64,000 bases of DNA from IMG/VR virus record IMGVR_UViG_3300012920_000029, positions 1 to 64,000 of that record. One strand, given 5' to 3'. Of the stretch, positions 17,005 through 26,165 are shown piece by piece. This DNA comes from a virus. Position 1 is the first letter of the stretch, and each line of letters opens with the position of its first letter. The position numbers and the translations under genes are program-made. Below the pieces are notes generated by a model. The model was not told the origin of the DNA, did not search any database, and worked only from the letters and a program-made list of their open reading frames with translations.

Positions 17005-19972
17005 AATTGATTTCAAAGTTTACATAGCAGGAGTGCTTGTACCTGCTTCTCAAGTAACCGTAAGTACCCAAGTACCGGGAGTAGCTACGGCCCAGCTAAG
17101 CTTACCAGCACATCCTTTAATATTTGGCTTAGGTGAGGGAGACAGACTACAAGTAGCTATTTTTTATTTAGATTCCTCTGACCCTTCGGGAGAGCTACAT
17201 TGGAATTTGTTATTTGAGGGATATCTAACTAGCTCTAGCTACTCAGCATCATCTAGTAATAGAGAGATAATTTTTTCGGCAGTCAGTAATATAAGTGCTA
17301 TGGATTCACTTTTCCTAGAGTTTCTTGGAGGGAAAGGGAACGGAAAGTTAGGAAAGCCAGATAAAAATACTCCCAATGAAATTACCTTAAAAGGTAATTA
17401 CCCTAGGAGGCTATTTACAGAAGGCCTTAATAATAAGACCTATATAAAAAGACCTTTTGATCTAATTGGAAATATTTTTTTAGCTACTACGGGTCGCTTT
17501 TTAGACAGAGATATAGCTAAGAAATCCACAAAATCTTTAGATGTGTATATAGCCAAACAGAAAGATATACTAAAAAATAACCGTAGGTTAAAGCTAGCTC
17601 AGTTTAGTGGAGATGAGGCTCTCACAAAAGAGTTCTTAATAGCTGAATTAAATACATTAAAAGACAAATTCGAATCTCCTACGGAGAAATTAGAGGTGGA
17701 GGCAGGTATAGACTCTGTTCTTAATGGTTACGGATTTATAACAAGGGATAGAACCACAGAAGAATCTTTACTAGAGCTGTTATCAGGATTCGACGCTAAA
17801 TACTTAAATACCCGAGCTAAAGACACGGTAGGTAAAAGAGATATATCTACTAGATCTAATGTTAACACTGGGTTTTTTGCTAGATACTTTAACCTAACCA
17901 AGTTAGAGCAGCACTTTGTACCAAGCCCTATAGTAGAAGGTATACCTGATGGCGACAATTCTAAATTACCTTCAGGAATGTTTCCCGTACTTAAAACTAG
18001 TAGGGGGAAAAAATACGTTAGAGCACTCACTAGGCAAACAGGCAGGAAGTTTGGTCAAAATGGTTCTGCTTCTGCTTTAATTAATAATTTGTTTACTATA
18101 ATGAATTACGAATTACTAGATGTTCTAGCACCTGGGATATTCGAAGTAGACGATAACGGGATGCCAAAAGGTGAGTTTAATAAAGATAAAAAAAATAGTA
18201 TAGCCCAGCATATAACAAAGCCTTTTACTGCTTATGGTATACCACCTTCTTGTAACGTGCTATTTCCGTGCATGGTAACTTCTTGGAATATAAGCAATAA
18301 CTACGCAGCCCCTCCAACTAGGGTTTATTATGAAAGACGCAGTCAAGGACGTAAATTAGATATAAAGTCTACTAAGAAAGGCTATGCTGATCATGGGACT
18401 AATGTAGGCTACCCAGCTAAAGTAACTAGACATGCTCAAGATGCTAGCAATTCGAAGCGATCTGATATGGAAGTCCTAATTTTTCCAGAAGAATACTATA
18501 GAGGACCTAACCCACAATTTAACGAGATAAATCCTTTTTTGTATGAGATAAAAAAGCAGGAGAATAGTAGGCGTATAGATGGAGTCACAAAAATTCCTAA
18601 AGACTCTATACAGCAACTTAGCGATGATTCTATACCGGGAGACCAAGTAAATTTTTTAGAGGAAGCCCTACTTAAAGCTTCTGCAAAAGGAAACGATAGT
18701 TACGGCCTTTTTGTAAAACAAGCTCAAGTAGACTATATGAATGGCCGAACTATGGCTACTAGTTTATCAGTAAACTCTGTGTTTAACCCTAATATGATAG
18801 CGGGATTCAGCTCCATACTGTTTGATTCTGAGGATACAAACATACACTGTATAGGCTATGTTAGGCAGGTATCACATACTCTATCTGCACAAGGGATGGC
18901 TTCAACTACTATAGCAATGACTAATGTACGAACCTTGAAAGACATGCTAATAGGAATACTAAATCAAGGTGCTAAATATATAGTACATCCTACGGAACCT
19001 TTAACAGAGGTCAGAGAAGTATTTCAGGTTCCTGAAGTAGCTAATTTATACTATAAATACCTGCTTTACTTAGGTAGAGAAGAAACCACTAACCTAGATA
19101 GTTATGAACTAGAATTAAAAAAAGCAGAACAAGCAGTTATCGATCAAGAACAGAATATAGACTACATAGAGACTGAGCAGTTAACTCCTGAGAATATGGA
19201 AGAAGTTATAGCTAGAGAGACTGCGGAATTAATTGAGTTACAAAATAAGAGAGACGCTATAAGTGCTAAAATTGCTAGTGAAGTACAAGCATCAGAAGAT
19301 GATCAGAGAGATACTTTTGTAATGAATTGGCCTAAATTCTTTAATCTAACCACGGTTACTAAAAATTCAGAAACAGAGGTATCTCCGTTAAGTAACTACA
19401 TAGGTTCAGAAAGATTAACTAAAAGCAAAGAAGAGCTAAGAGATGACTACAAGAAAGCGATCAGAGGGTTTTTAACACCTAAAAAAGAGTTAGAACCTTT
19501 CTTTAATAATTTAGCGGTAGCGGTTAGATATACCAGACGGCCGATATGCACACTGGAAAAGTACATAGACTTCTATAAAACAGCCCCCGATTTTATAAAC
19601 CCAAACTCAGATTTAATGGGAGGAAGAGGTAGAGGTACACGAGCTAAAAAGCAGTACTTAGATAATGAGAATGGACAAGCTCCGTACTATTCTATAATAC
19701 GTGAATTTGTAGGTGGGCCAGGGGTAGAACCAGGAGCTACTATAGGAGATAGTATATTACGGCCTTCGGAATTAGCTAATCCGAGTCAAGCAGATTACCA
19801 GCTACTATTTAGAACTGCTGGGGTACAGGATACAGCTATATCTCAAAAAATATTTGCCCAGTTAAGAAAAGGGCAAAGAGCAACCGTGCAGGATTTACCA
19901 GATTTATCAAAAGATTTTCAAGAGCTACTTCTTTTGTATAGCGATATAATTAAGACTAAAGGAGAATTATAA
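16985..19972 (+). CDS. Baseplate hub-like protein
   Basis: 995 residues. The N-terminal 110 residues (KVYIAGVLVP, VATAQLSLP, GEGDRLQVAIF, FEGYLTSSSYS) follow the pattern of phage tail hub proteins related to gpD/gp27: a strand defining the entity, a proline-ended strand, then a statement of the measured frame and a change-of-basis loop. The central part is long and basic, and residues about 700-780 form a coiled coil. No lysozyme motif was seen. It overlaps the upstream gene by 20 nt and shares the TAATG junction with the sigma factor gene. Confidence 0.5.
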   Translation: MANLATRIDFKVYIAGVLVPASQVTVSTQVPGVATAQLSLPAHPLIFGLGEGDRLQVAIFYLDSSDPSGELHWNLLFEGYLTSSSYSASSSNREIIFSAVSNISAMDSLFLEFLGGKGNGKLGKPDKNTPNEITLKGNYPRRLFTEGLNNKTYIKRPFDLIGNIFLATTGRFLDRDIAKKSTKSLDVYIAKQKDILKNNRRLKLAQFSGDEALTKEFLIAELNTLKDKFESPTEKLEVEAGIDSVLNGYGFITRDRTTEESLLELLSGFDAKYLNTRAKDTVGKRDISTRSNVNTGFFARYFNLTKLEQHFVPSPIVEGIPDGDNSKLPSGMFPVLKTSRGKKYVRALTRQTGRKFGQNGSASALINNLFTIMNYELLDVLAPGIFEVDDNGMPKGEFNKDKKNSIAQHITKPFTAYGIPPSCNVLFPCMVTSWNISNNYAAPPTRVYYERRSQGRKLDIKSTKKGYADHGTNVGYPAKVTRHAQDASNSKRSDMEVLIFPEEYYRGPNPQFNEINPFLYEIKKQENSRRIDGVTKIPKDSIQQLSDDSIPGDQVNFLEEALLKASAKGNDSYGLFVKQAQVDYMNGRTMATSLSVNSVFNPNMIAGFSSILFDSEDTNIHCIGYVRQVSHTLSAQGMASTTIAMTNVRTLKDMLIGILNQGAKYIVHPTEPLTEVREVFQVPEVANLYYKYLLYLGREETTNLDSYELELKKAEQAVIDQEQNIDYIETEQLTPENMEEVIARETAELIELQNKRDAISAKIASEVQASEDDQRDTFVMNWPKFFNLTTVTKNSETEVSPLSNYIGSERLTKSKEELRDDYKKAIRGFLTPKKELEPFFNNLAVAVRYTRRPICTLEKYIDFYKTAPDFINPNSDLMGGRGRGTRAKKQYLDNENGQAPYYSIIREFVGGPGVEPGATIGDSILRPSELANPSQADYQLLFRTAGVQDTAISQKIFAQLRKGQRATVQDLPDLSKDFQELLLLYSDIIKTKGEL

Positions 19973-20673
19973 TGGCTAGATATAATGCACAAGACGATAT
20001 CAATGCTTGGCAAGCATGGAAGAGTTCTGGTGATAGACAAGACCTAGGTAATCTGTTTAAAAGGGTAGAACCCATAATACAAAAAGAAGTTAGTAGATGG
20101 TCTTCAGGGCCTGTAGCAAGACCCGTACTTAACTTAGAAGCTAAGAAGCTTAGTTTAAATGCATTTAAAACCTTCGATCCTTCTAAGGCCAGGCTTAATA
20201 CGCATCTTACTAATAACTTAAAAGGGTTAAGTAGGATAGTGTACACACATACTAATCCAGCACGTATGCCAGAACACCAAGTTCTTAAGATGAATAGTTT
20301 CCTTACTGTCAGAAATTCTTTAGAAGAGGAATTAGGAAGAGATCCAACTACAGTGGAATTAAGTGAAAATCTAGCTTGGAGCCCTAGGGAGGTAGAAGTT
20401 TATCAAGGACAGATGCGTACAGGGTACAGTACTAGCCAGCCAGTTCCTCCAGGGTTTGAAAAATATGATTCAGATCGTGCTTTTATAGATTTTGTATATA
20501 ATGACTTAGCAGATCAAGATAAATTAGTATTTGAGTATACTACAGGGTATGGGGGTAAGAGGGTACTTAGTGCGCAAGAGCTTATTAAAAAAACAGGAAT
20601 GACCCAAGGTCAGATAAGTCACAGTAAAAGACGTATTAGGAGAATGATTGAAGAAGCTAGAGGTATACGATGA
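19972..20673 (+). CDS. Sigma-70-family-like RNA polymerase sigma factor (structural block)
   Basis: 233 residues. Residues about 55-105 (AFKTFDPSKARLNTHLTNNLKGLSR) look like sigma region 2. Residues 115-160 (LEEELGRDPTTVELSENLAWSPREVE) are a clear region 3-type segment. The C-terminus (AQELIKKTGMTQGQISHSKRR) is a region 4 helix-turn-helix. It lies inside the baseplate cluster with one-nucleotide and 4-nt overlaps to its neighbours, which points to expression with late genes. Expected role: directing a polymerase, either the host's or the phage's own one at 60569, to a phage promoter class. Confidence 0.75.
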   Translation: MARYNAQDDINAWQAWKSSGDRQDLGNLFKRVEPIIQKEVSRWSSGPVARPVLNLEAKKLSLNAFKTFDPSKARLNTHLTNNLKGLSRIVYTHTNPARMPEHQVLKMNSFLTVRNSLEEELGRDPTTVELSENLAWSPREVEVYQGQMRTGYSTSQPVPPGFEKYDSDRAFIDFVYNDLADQDKLVFEYTTGYGGKRVLSAQELIKKTGMTQGQISHSKRRIRRMIEEARGIR

Positions 20674-21092
20674 CGATAGCTTACGACACTATAAAAAACG
20701 AGTTAGAGCAAGTGTCTTCAACCAGTGAGCTAGTTAGTAAAATTAGTGCAACACTAGAGCTAGATTCTATCTTTACGGGATTGGCATCTACGGGTAAAGC
20801 AAAAAAACTACTACCGGACGCGCAGGTATTACAAGATATTCATACCACTTTAAAAGCCTCAGTAGACACGTTAGCTACAAAAGTAACTGATGGAGATAAG
20901 ACTTTAGAAGAAGCCTATTTGCTGCTAGATTTATATAATAGGTGTTTAGCAAATAAAAGAGACTTAGAAAGCTACCTAGACTTACTCTATCCTTTTAAAG
21001 AAAAAAACTTTGTAAAAGAGTTATCTAACGTAGAGCAAGAAGCAAAAAATACCGCTAATAGTTTAAAAATACTGGCTTCTATAGGAGAGTAA
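20670..21092 (+). CDS. Hypothetical helical protein
   Basis: 140 residues, acidic and predicted almost wholly helical, with heptad-like Leu spacing throughout. No known motif. The ATGA overlap with the sigma factor gene indicates coupled translation. It ends 1 nt before the gp25-like gene. A baseplate or assembly role is inferred from position; an anti-sigma function is conceivable from the coupling but nothing in the sequence demonstrates it. Confidence 0.5.
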   Translation: MTIAYDTIKNELEQVSSTSELVSKISATLELDSIFTGLASTGKAKKLLPDAQVLQDIHTTLKASVDTLATKVTDGDKTLEEAYLLLDLYNRCLANKRDLESYLDLLYPFKEKNFVKELSNVEQEAKNTANSLKILASIGE

Positions 21093-21093
21093 A

Positions 21094-21558
21094 ATGTCTA
21101 GAGATATATCCACATTTCCTGAACCCTTAGAACTCTCTCCCGAAGAAGAGAATATTTTTATCTTTAGAGCAAACTCTATATCTTTTGGGGTAAATAGAGT
21201 AGGAGATCTTATCGGACATGTGAGTAGCTCCTTCACGGCACTAACTAACTTAGTATTAAAAATTTTACTCACTACAAAAGGGTCTGTACCTAGTAAACCA
21301 CAAGAAGGTACAAACCTAAATAATTTAATAAGAAACGGCTACAACCCTAACACTATAAATGAAGATGTAGCCTTAATTCTATTGGATACAGAGACTCAAG
21401 TTAAACAGCTTCAACTTACTAGAGCAGATTCTGATCTAAAAGCTAAACTAGCGAGTTTGCAGTTAAGCGATCTATCTTTAGTAGCCGACTCTCAGCTTAC
21501 ACTTACTATAATAATAACCAATCAGTTAGACCAATCCTTAGCTGTACAGGTTAGTTAG
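21094..21558 (+). CDS. gp25-like baseplate wedge protein
   Basis: 154 residues with GGAG 6 nt before the ATG. Residues about 45-75 (TALTNLVLKILLTTKGSVPSKP followed by EGTNLNNLI) resemble the conserved core of T4 gp25/GPW proteins, in which a helix is followed by the loop T-x-x-G and a P/G-rich turn. Length suits the family. It is directly followed by a baseplate-J-like gene, the usual order in contractile tails. Proteins of this family join the baseplate wedge to the sheath and tube. Confidence 0.65.
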   Translation: MSRDISTFPEPLELSPEEENIFIFRANSISFGVNRVGDLIGHVSSSFTALTNLVLKILLTTKGSVPSKPQEGTNLNNLIRNGYNPNTINEDVALILLDTETQVKQLQLTRADSDLKAKLASLQLSDLSLVADSQLTLTIIITNQLDQSLAVQVS

Positions 21559-21567
21559 GTATTATAT

Positions 21568-23241
21568 ATGTTCAACTCACAACTAATTAAAACATCAGAC
21601 ATTAATAGAATAGCAGCCTCTCTAAGAAGTGTTCTGAGATCTAACTTCTCAGACTTAAGTGTAGAGGAAGGTAGTAACATAAATGATTTGGTAGTAAGAC
21701 CTATGGCTTATCTTGCAGCATTAGTAAAAACCCAAGCTGACGAAGTGAGATCTAGACTTAGTATAGAAGGTATAAAAGCAAGTGAATCTTCAGAAGCATT
21801 CCAAATGCTTCAAGATCTAGCTAGTAATTTCTTGGTGTTCCCAAGAGAAGCAGTACCCGCTAGAGGGGTAATAACTTTTAAATTCTCTACTAAGACAGTT
21901 AGGACTATACCAAGTAACATCGTACTAACTAGAGGAGACGGAGTAGTAGCCCTTAAACCCTTCGATACTAGTGATAATATTACAATAACTATAGATGACT
22001 ACTTAGAAATTGAGGAAGAAGGTATTACATATTACCTATTCTCCACACTATTTGAAAGCATGTTAGTACGGACTAATTTTGAGATAGGCGTGGGTACTTT
22101 TGATTCGTCTATAAGTCTAAGTAATTTAGTATCTATAAGTAATAGCACTCCGTTTATAGGACAAGATCCTAGTGAGTTTAGACAGGCTGACATCGAAAAA
22201 AGAATGGAGCTATCTTTAACTAGTAGGGGCTTTAGCTCAGATAAAGCTATAAGGGCAACTTTATTAGAGGAAGCAATACCTAATCTAAAAGACTCAATAG
22301 GTATAGGGGCCGGGGATAAAGAAATGAAAAGAGATATAATACCTAGCGGTATATCTTCTTCAGAATTTCATAGTCTAGGTATGGTTAACATAGTTTTAAA
22401 AAGCTTAGCCGAAGTAACCCAAGAAGCTATTACGGATAACTACTTACCCACTAAACCTATCTTAAACACTATAAGTTTAACTAGAGAAGGTAGCACTCTA
22501 GGCTTAGTTAGTTTTTTCGATTATAGTGATACCCAAAAAGTCAAGGTAAAGAGAACTTATCAACCCTCTACAGGTGTCACTACCTGCACCTCTGAATTAG
22601 TAGCTAACACTGCTTCTTTAGAAGCAGGCGAAGTTAGTTTAACAACAACAGAAAGCACTAGTGATCTTAAAAACGGGGTTGAAATTCAAAATAAGTTTAC
22701 TATAAGTACAGCTAGCGGTGAGACAAACCCTACCTCAGGAGAGTTTAGAATAGATAATAATATTACTATAGTTCAGCAGTTAGTAGATAGCAGTGAGTAT
22801 AATACTTTAGCTAATAACACACTTACTATGGCCGCTACTCAAGTGCAAATACTAATACCTAAAGTAAAAATTTCTGTAGCGGCAGGTATAGAAGTGTCCT
22901 CAATATCTGTTTCTAGGATTAAAAATAGAGTAGCATCTGTAGTTAATGAGTGGTCTAGCGATGTATGTATTAGCACCTTAGATATATTAACACCTATATC
23001 ACTATCACTACTTGGAACCTCTACTAATGTAGAGCTATCTGAAGGGGTTAAGTACATAGTCTATTTACCAAACGGTAAGGAATTACTATATACCAGTAAC
23101 AGTAGATTGAGTGTAGAAGATACTTCCTTGCAATCTATACCCAATACCACCACAGCTACGTACTTAGAAAATCTACAAATAAGCGATAGAGTACTATCTT
23201 ATTACGTTGATTCTAGTGATATACTAGTAGAGGTTGTGTAA
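21568..23241 (+). CDS. Baseplate J / gp6-like wedge protein
   Basis: 557 residues. The N-terminus has VEEGSNINDLVVRPMAYLAAL, the region typical of baseplate J proteins (G-S-x-x-D-L-x-x-x-P). Later comes a beta domain and GQDPSEFRQADIEKRMELSL, matching the conserved segment that ends in a long helix. The C-terminal half is beta-rich. It follows the gp25-like gene by 9 nt and abuts the next baseplate gene, sharing one base. Expected role: wedge of a contractile-tail baseplate. Confidence 0.65.
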   Translation: MFNSQLIKTSDINRIAASLRSVLRSNFSDLSVEEGSNINDLVVRPMAYLAALVKTQADEVRSRLSIEGIKASESSEAFQMLQDLASNFLVFPREAVPARGVITFKFSTKTVRTIPSNIVLTRGDGVVALKPFDTSDNITITIDDYLEIEEEGITYYLFSTLFESMLVRTNFEIGVGTFDSSISLSNLVSISNSTPFIGQDPSEFRQADIEKRMELSLTSRGFSSDKAIRATLLEEAIPNLKDSIGIGAGDKEMKRDIIPSGISSSEFHSLGMVNIVLKSLAEVTQEAITDNYLPTKPILNTISLTREGSTLGLVSFFDYSDTQKVKVKRTYQPSTGVTTCTSELVANTASLEAGEVSLTTTESTSDLKNGVEIQNKFTISTASGETNPTSGEFRIDNNITIVQQLVDSSEYNTLANNTLTMAATQVQILIPKVKISVAAGIEVSSISVSRIKNRVASVVNEWSSDVCISTLDILTPISLSLLGTSTNVELSEGVKYIVYLPNGKELLYTSNSRLSVEDTSLQSIPNTTTATYLENLQISDRVLSYYVDSSDILVEVV

Positions 23242-25529
23242 TGTTTAATACAGATCCTATAGTAGCTACTTTACCCGATGTGTGGAAAAATTATTTTGAA
23301 GATTCTAGCATACTAAAAAAACTATATTCTGTGTTAGGTTCAGAGATAGCAACTACCTACAAAGATATAGTAAGTCAAACAGCTAATTTACCTTTAGATT
23401 ATCTAGAGACAACTTGTGATAAAACTTGGCGGCCTATAGACCTAGAAGTAGTTAACCGTTTGGAACTCGTTTCTGAAGATGGGGAAAACTTTTTAACCAT
23501 TTACCCCTTACTAAGCCAAGAGCCTTATCTAATAAATTGTGCTAGAATATATGCTTCCTGCGAATTAAGTACCATAAATTATTTAGAAAATAAGTTAGAT
23601 TACGAGATAGTTAATTACCGAGATAGCAAACTAAAAGTTTTAGGAGATAGGTTTAATTGCTCTGAGTACTTTAAGACTACAGAACACTATATAATATTTA
23701 AAACTAAAGATCCTGCAGTACACACAGAGTGGCAGAAAGAACCTACTTTTGAAACACTGGTATTCAAATTTGGGTTTAAACTAACTAGTGTAGAAGCTAC
23801 AACCGATAATTTAGGTTATTTAGAAGTAGGTGACATAGTAACTCTTAGTTCTGGAGGGATAAGCATTGATATACCAGTTATATATAGAAGTCAGAATTTA
23901 GACTCTTCTTATACGATTGCTCTAAACCCGGCTTTATACTTTGCAGAGTTTGATGCACCGGTAGTAACTATTACTTTAGCTGACGGAACTTACTTCACTA
24001 AAAGAATTGATCGAGAGATACCTTTAGCTAGGCAAATTACTCGGGTATGGGGGTACAGGTGTTTAGTAGATTACTTAGAGCTCTTCAAAAGATATGGTTG
24101 GTTACTTAATAACACAGGCTCAGTTTTTAGCTCGGAAAACTATAGAAGCATCTTATCAGAAGCTAGGAATATAAGTTTAAAATCTCTCTCTAAGATAAAC
24201 CTAAAAAGGTTTGGAACCTTTGTTATGGGGGGTCAGGAGGTATTTAACGATTACTCTGTAGATAACCCGGTTTATATAAACATACCTAACCAAGTTTATA
24301 GAACTAACCTCCAAGAGTATAAATTACTTCCGACAGCATACACTAATTTTAAAATAGCCTATAGCGTACCTCTAGTTATTTCTAAATATGGAGAGCATTT
24401 AAAATTAAATTTAGCAAAATTAATATGCACCCCTTACACAGAGTTAATACACTCAAAGTTAATAGAGAACTCAGAAGTATCTTTGAGGACTAGCGAAGAT
24501 TCTTTAGTAGCCAGAGTACTTCTAACGTTAAATAACGAGTCTTTCTTAGTTAGTAAAGAGCCTAGTTATTCTGAATCTTTAGATACTGCCAGACTTTATT
24601 TAGATGACTCTCAGTATTTATTCATCAATAGCGCACAATTCTCACTAGAGAGTCTAGACGAAGACGTAGAATACTCTGAGGGCGAACTTATAAGTGAGTT
24701 CTTCACTATAGAGGACTACTCTGATGGAACTTCTTGGTGGAGCAACTCTAATCTTATGATCCCAACAGTTGTTTGGGATTCTGGAGATAGCGATAGACGT
24801 AGAGTAACTACTACTACTTGGCCCTATACTATAGGAAGTATGCCAAAGCATCGTATAGGTGATTATTTATTGGAAATACCAAATGATGTTGCTAGCACTA
24901 CTTACGAGACCGCCTACAAATTGTTTAGAGATTTTTTAGTAAATAAGATAGCTTCTTTTAGATATACACAACTAGCTTTAAAGGATGCTAATGCCACCCC
25001 TAATCAAGTAATCGATAGTGTAAAGCACTTGAAAGACCTATCTAAGTTAATAGCTGTTACTAATAATCACACATTAGTAGATTTTAGTGGGTTGCCAAGT
25101 GAAAGCCTATCTGTAACAGTAACTACTACCCCTAGTGCTCTTCCCGAGTATATTAGTAGTGCTCAGAATACGGGCATAGGAAACTCCGATATACTTGCTT
25201 ACATAACATTAAACACCACCTCTCACGGGGTTACTACAAGCTCATCCAATATTTCTATAAGCGGAACACCCGCTACCTGTTTAGCAGTAAACGGAGATAC
25301 CTTAGTATTAAGTTTAGGTAGCGTAGGAATAAGTAGCACTTTAAACTTAACTATGCTAGATGTAGGAGCTAGTACCTTTATGATACAGTCAGGATTTATA
25401 ACTAATGTAATAGGTGCTAATCAATCTTCTAGAGCAATGGTAGTGGGCAATTCGTACCCAGAATATCCTAGATACTTACCTATAGCACCAGCTACTGTAA
25501 GTCAAAACTTATTTATAGAGGTAATTTAA
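23241..25529 (+). CDS. Large baseplate protein following gpJ
   Basis: 762 residues. The N-terminal 60 residues (LPDVWKNYFEDSSILKKLYSVLGSEI) resemble the opening of tail protein I-like baseplate proteins that follow J. The remainder is Ser/Thr/Leu-rich and beta-like without known motif. It overlaps the J-like gene by 1 nt and the next gene by 1 nt. A baseplate wedge component or fibre anchor fits the gene order. The length is well above that of classic gpI, so this may be a fused or expanded form. Confidence 0.5.
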   Translation: MFNTDPIVATLPDVWKNYFEDSSILKKLYSVLGSEIATTYKDIVSQTANLPLDYLETTCDKTWRPIDLEVVNRLELVSEDGENFLTIYPLLSQEPYLINCARIYASCELSTINYLENKLDYEIVNYRDSKLKVLGDRFNCSEYFKTTEHYIIFKTKDPAVHTEWQKEPTFETLVFKFGFKLTSVEATTDNLGYLEVGDIVTLSSGGISIDIPVIYRSQNLDSSYTIALNPALYFAEFDAPVVTITLADGTYFTKRIDREIPLARQITRVWGYRCLVDYLELFKRYGWLLNNTGSVFSSENYRSILSEARNISLKSLSKINLKRFGTFVMGGQEVFNDYSVDNPVYINIPNQVYRTNLQEYKLLPTAYTNFKIAYSVPLVISKYGEHLKLNLAKLICTPYTELIHSKLIENSEVSLRTSEDSLVARVLLTLNNESFLVSKEPSYSESLDTARLYLDDSQYLFINSAQFSLESLDEDVEYSEGELISEFFTIEDYSDGTSWWSNSNLMIPTVVWDSGDSDRRRVTTTTWPYTIGSMPKHRIGDYLLEIPNDVASTTYETAYKLFRDFLVNKIASFRYTQLALKDANATPNQVIDSVKHLKDLSKLIAVTNNHTLVDFSGLPSESLSVTVTTTPSALPEYISSAQNTGIGNSDILAYITLNTTSHGVTTSSSNISISGTPATCLAVNGDTLVLSLGSVGISSTLNLTMLDVGASTFMIQSGFITNVIGANQSSRAMVVGNSYPEYPRYLPIAPATVSQNLFIEVI

Positions 25530-26155
25530 TGAAATCAACTATTTCGCCTATCAAAGGCCACGTAAAAGTAGAGGTTATAGAACCTTCTGGCAATTCTAGA
25601 ACTATGGTAGACAAAAAGAATACCTTAGTAAAAGAAGCACCTAAGGCTATCTTAGGACAGCTAGTAGCACCTACTCTTCTTTCCTCCAACACTACCTTCC
25701 CTAAAACAAACCCTGCAAGACCCGATATTATAGCCTACTCCTCCGGACCTCAAAGCAATAATTCTATAGGGTATATGCAGTTTGGTTACTATGAAGACGG
25801 TGAGCCTATTGGAAATATTACTGTAGCAGCTACAGACCAAGGTATGGAATCAGCTAGTGACCATATTATTACAGAAGTAATAGATAGCTCAAACATACAA
25901 GAGTATTCAGTACAGTTTATATGTGAGTTTGAAGTAACTAACTCCACATCTACCCATAACTATATAGAAGCAGGTTTGTTTACCGTGGGAGCCAACTATG
26001 ATTCAGGTACTTCCTCTTTAGTAGCCCCCTCTGCACTAGATTTTGATAGTGCTTCTTTACGTATGTTAGCCCACCAGTCGCATACAGCAGTACAAGCTAG
26101 TTCGGGAAGCACAATTAGGTACACCTGGACACTAACAATGCAAGAGCCTAACTAA
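25529..26155 (+). CDS. Putative tail fibre or baseplate accessory protein
   Basis: 208 residues, beta-rich and Ser/Thr-rich, with HVKVEVIEPSG at the N-terminus and RYTWTLTMQEPN at the end. It has no Cys-based or catalytic motif. The middle (GYMQFGYYEDGEPIG) looks like a surface-exposed beta domain. It starts on the last base of the preceding stop codon and is followed 10 nt later by another fibre-like gene with a strong ribosome binding site. Role inferred from context. Confidence 0.5.
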   Translation: MKSTISPIKGHVKVEVIEPSGNSRTMVDKKNTLVKEAPKAILGQLVAPTLLSSNTTFPKTNPARPDIIAYSSGPQSNNSIGYMQFGYYEDGEPIGNITVAATDQGMESASDHIITEVIDSSNIQEYSVQFICEFEVTNSTSTHNYIEAGLFTVGANYDSGTSSLVAPSALDFDSASLRMLAHQSHTAVQASSGSTIRYTWTLTMQEPN

Positions 26156-26165
26156 GGAGATACTA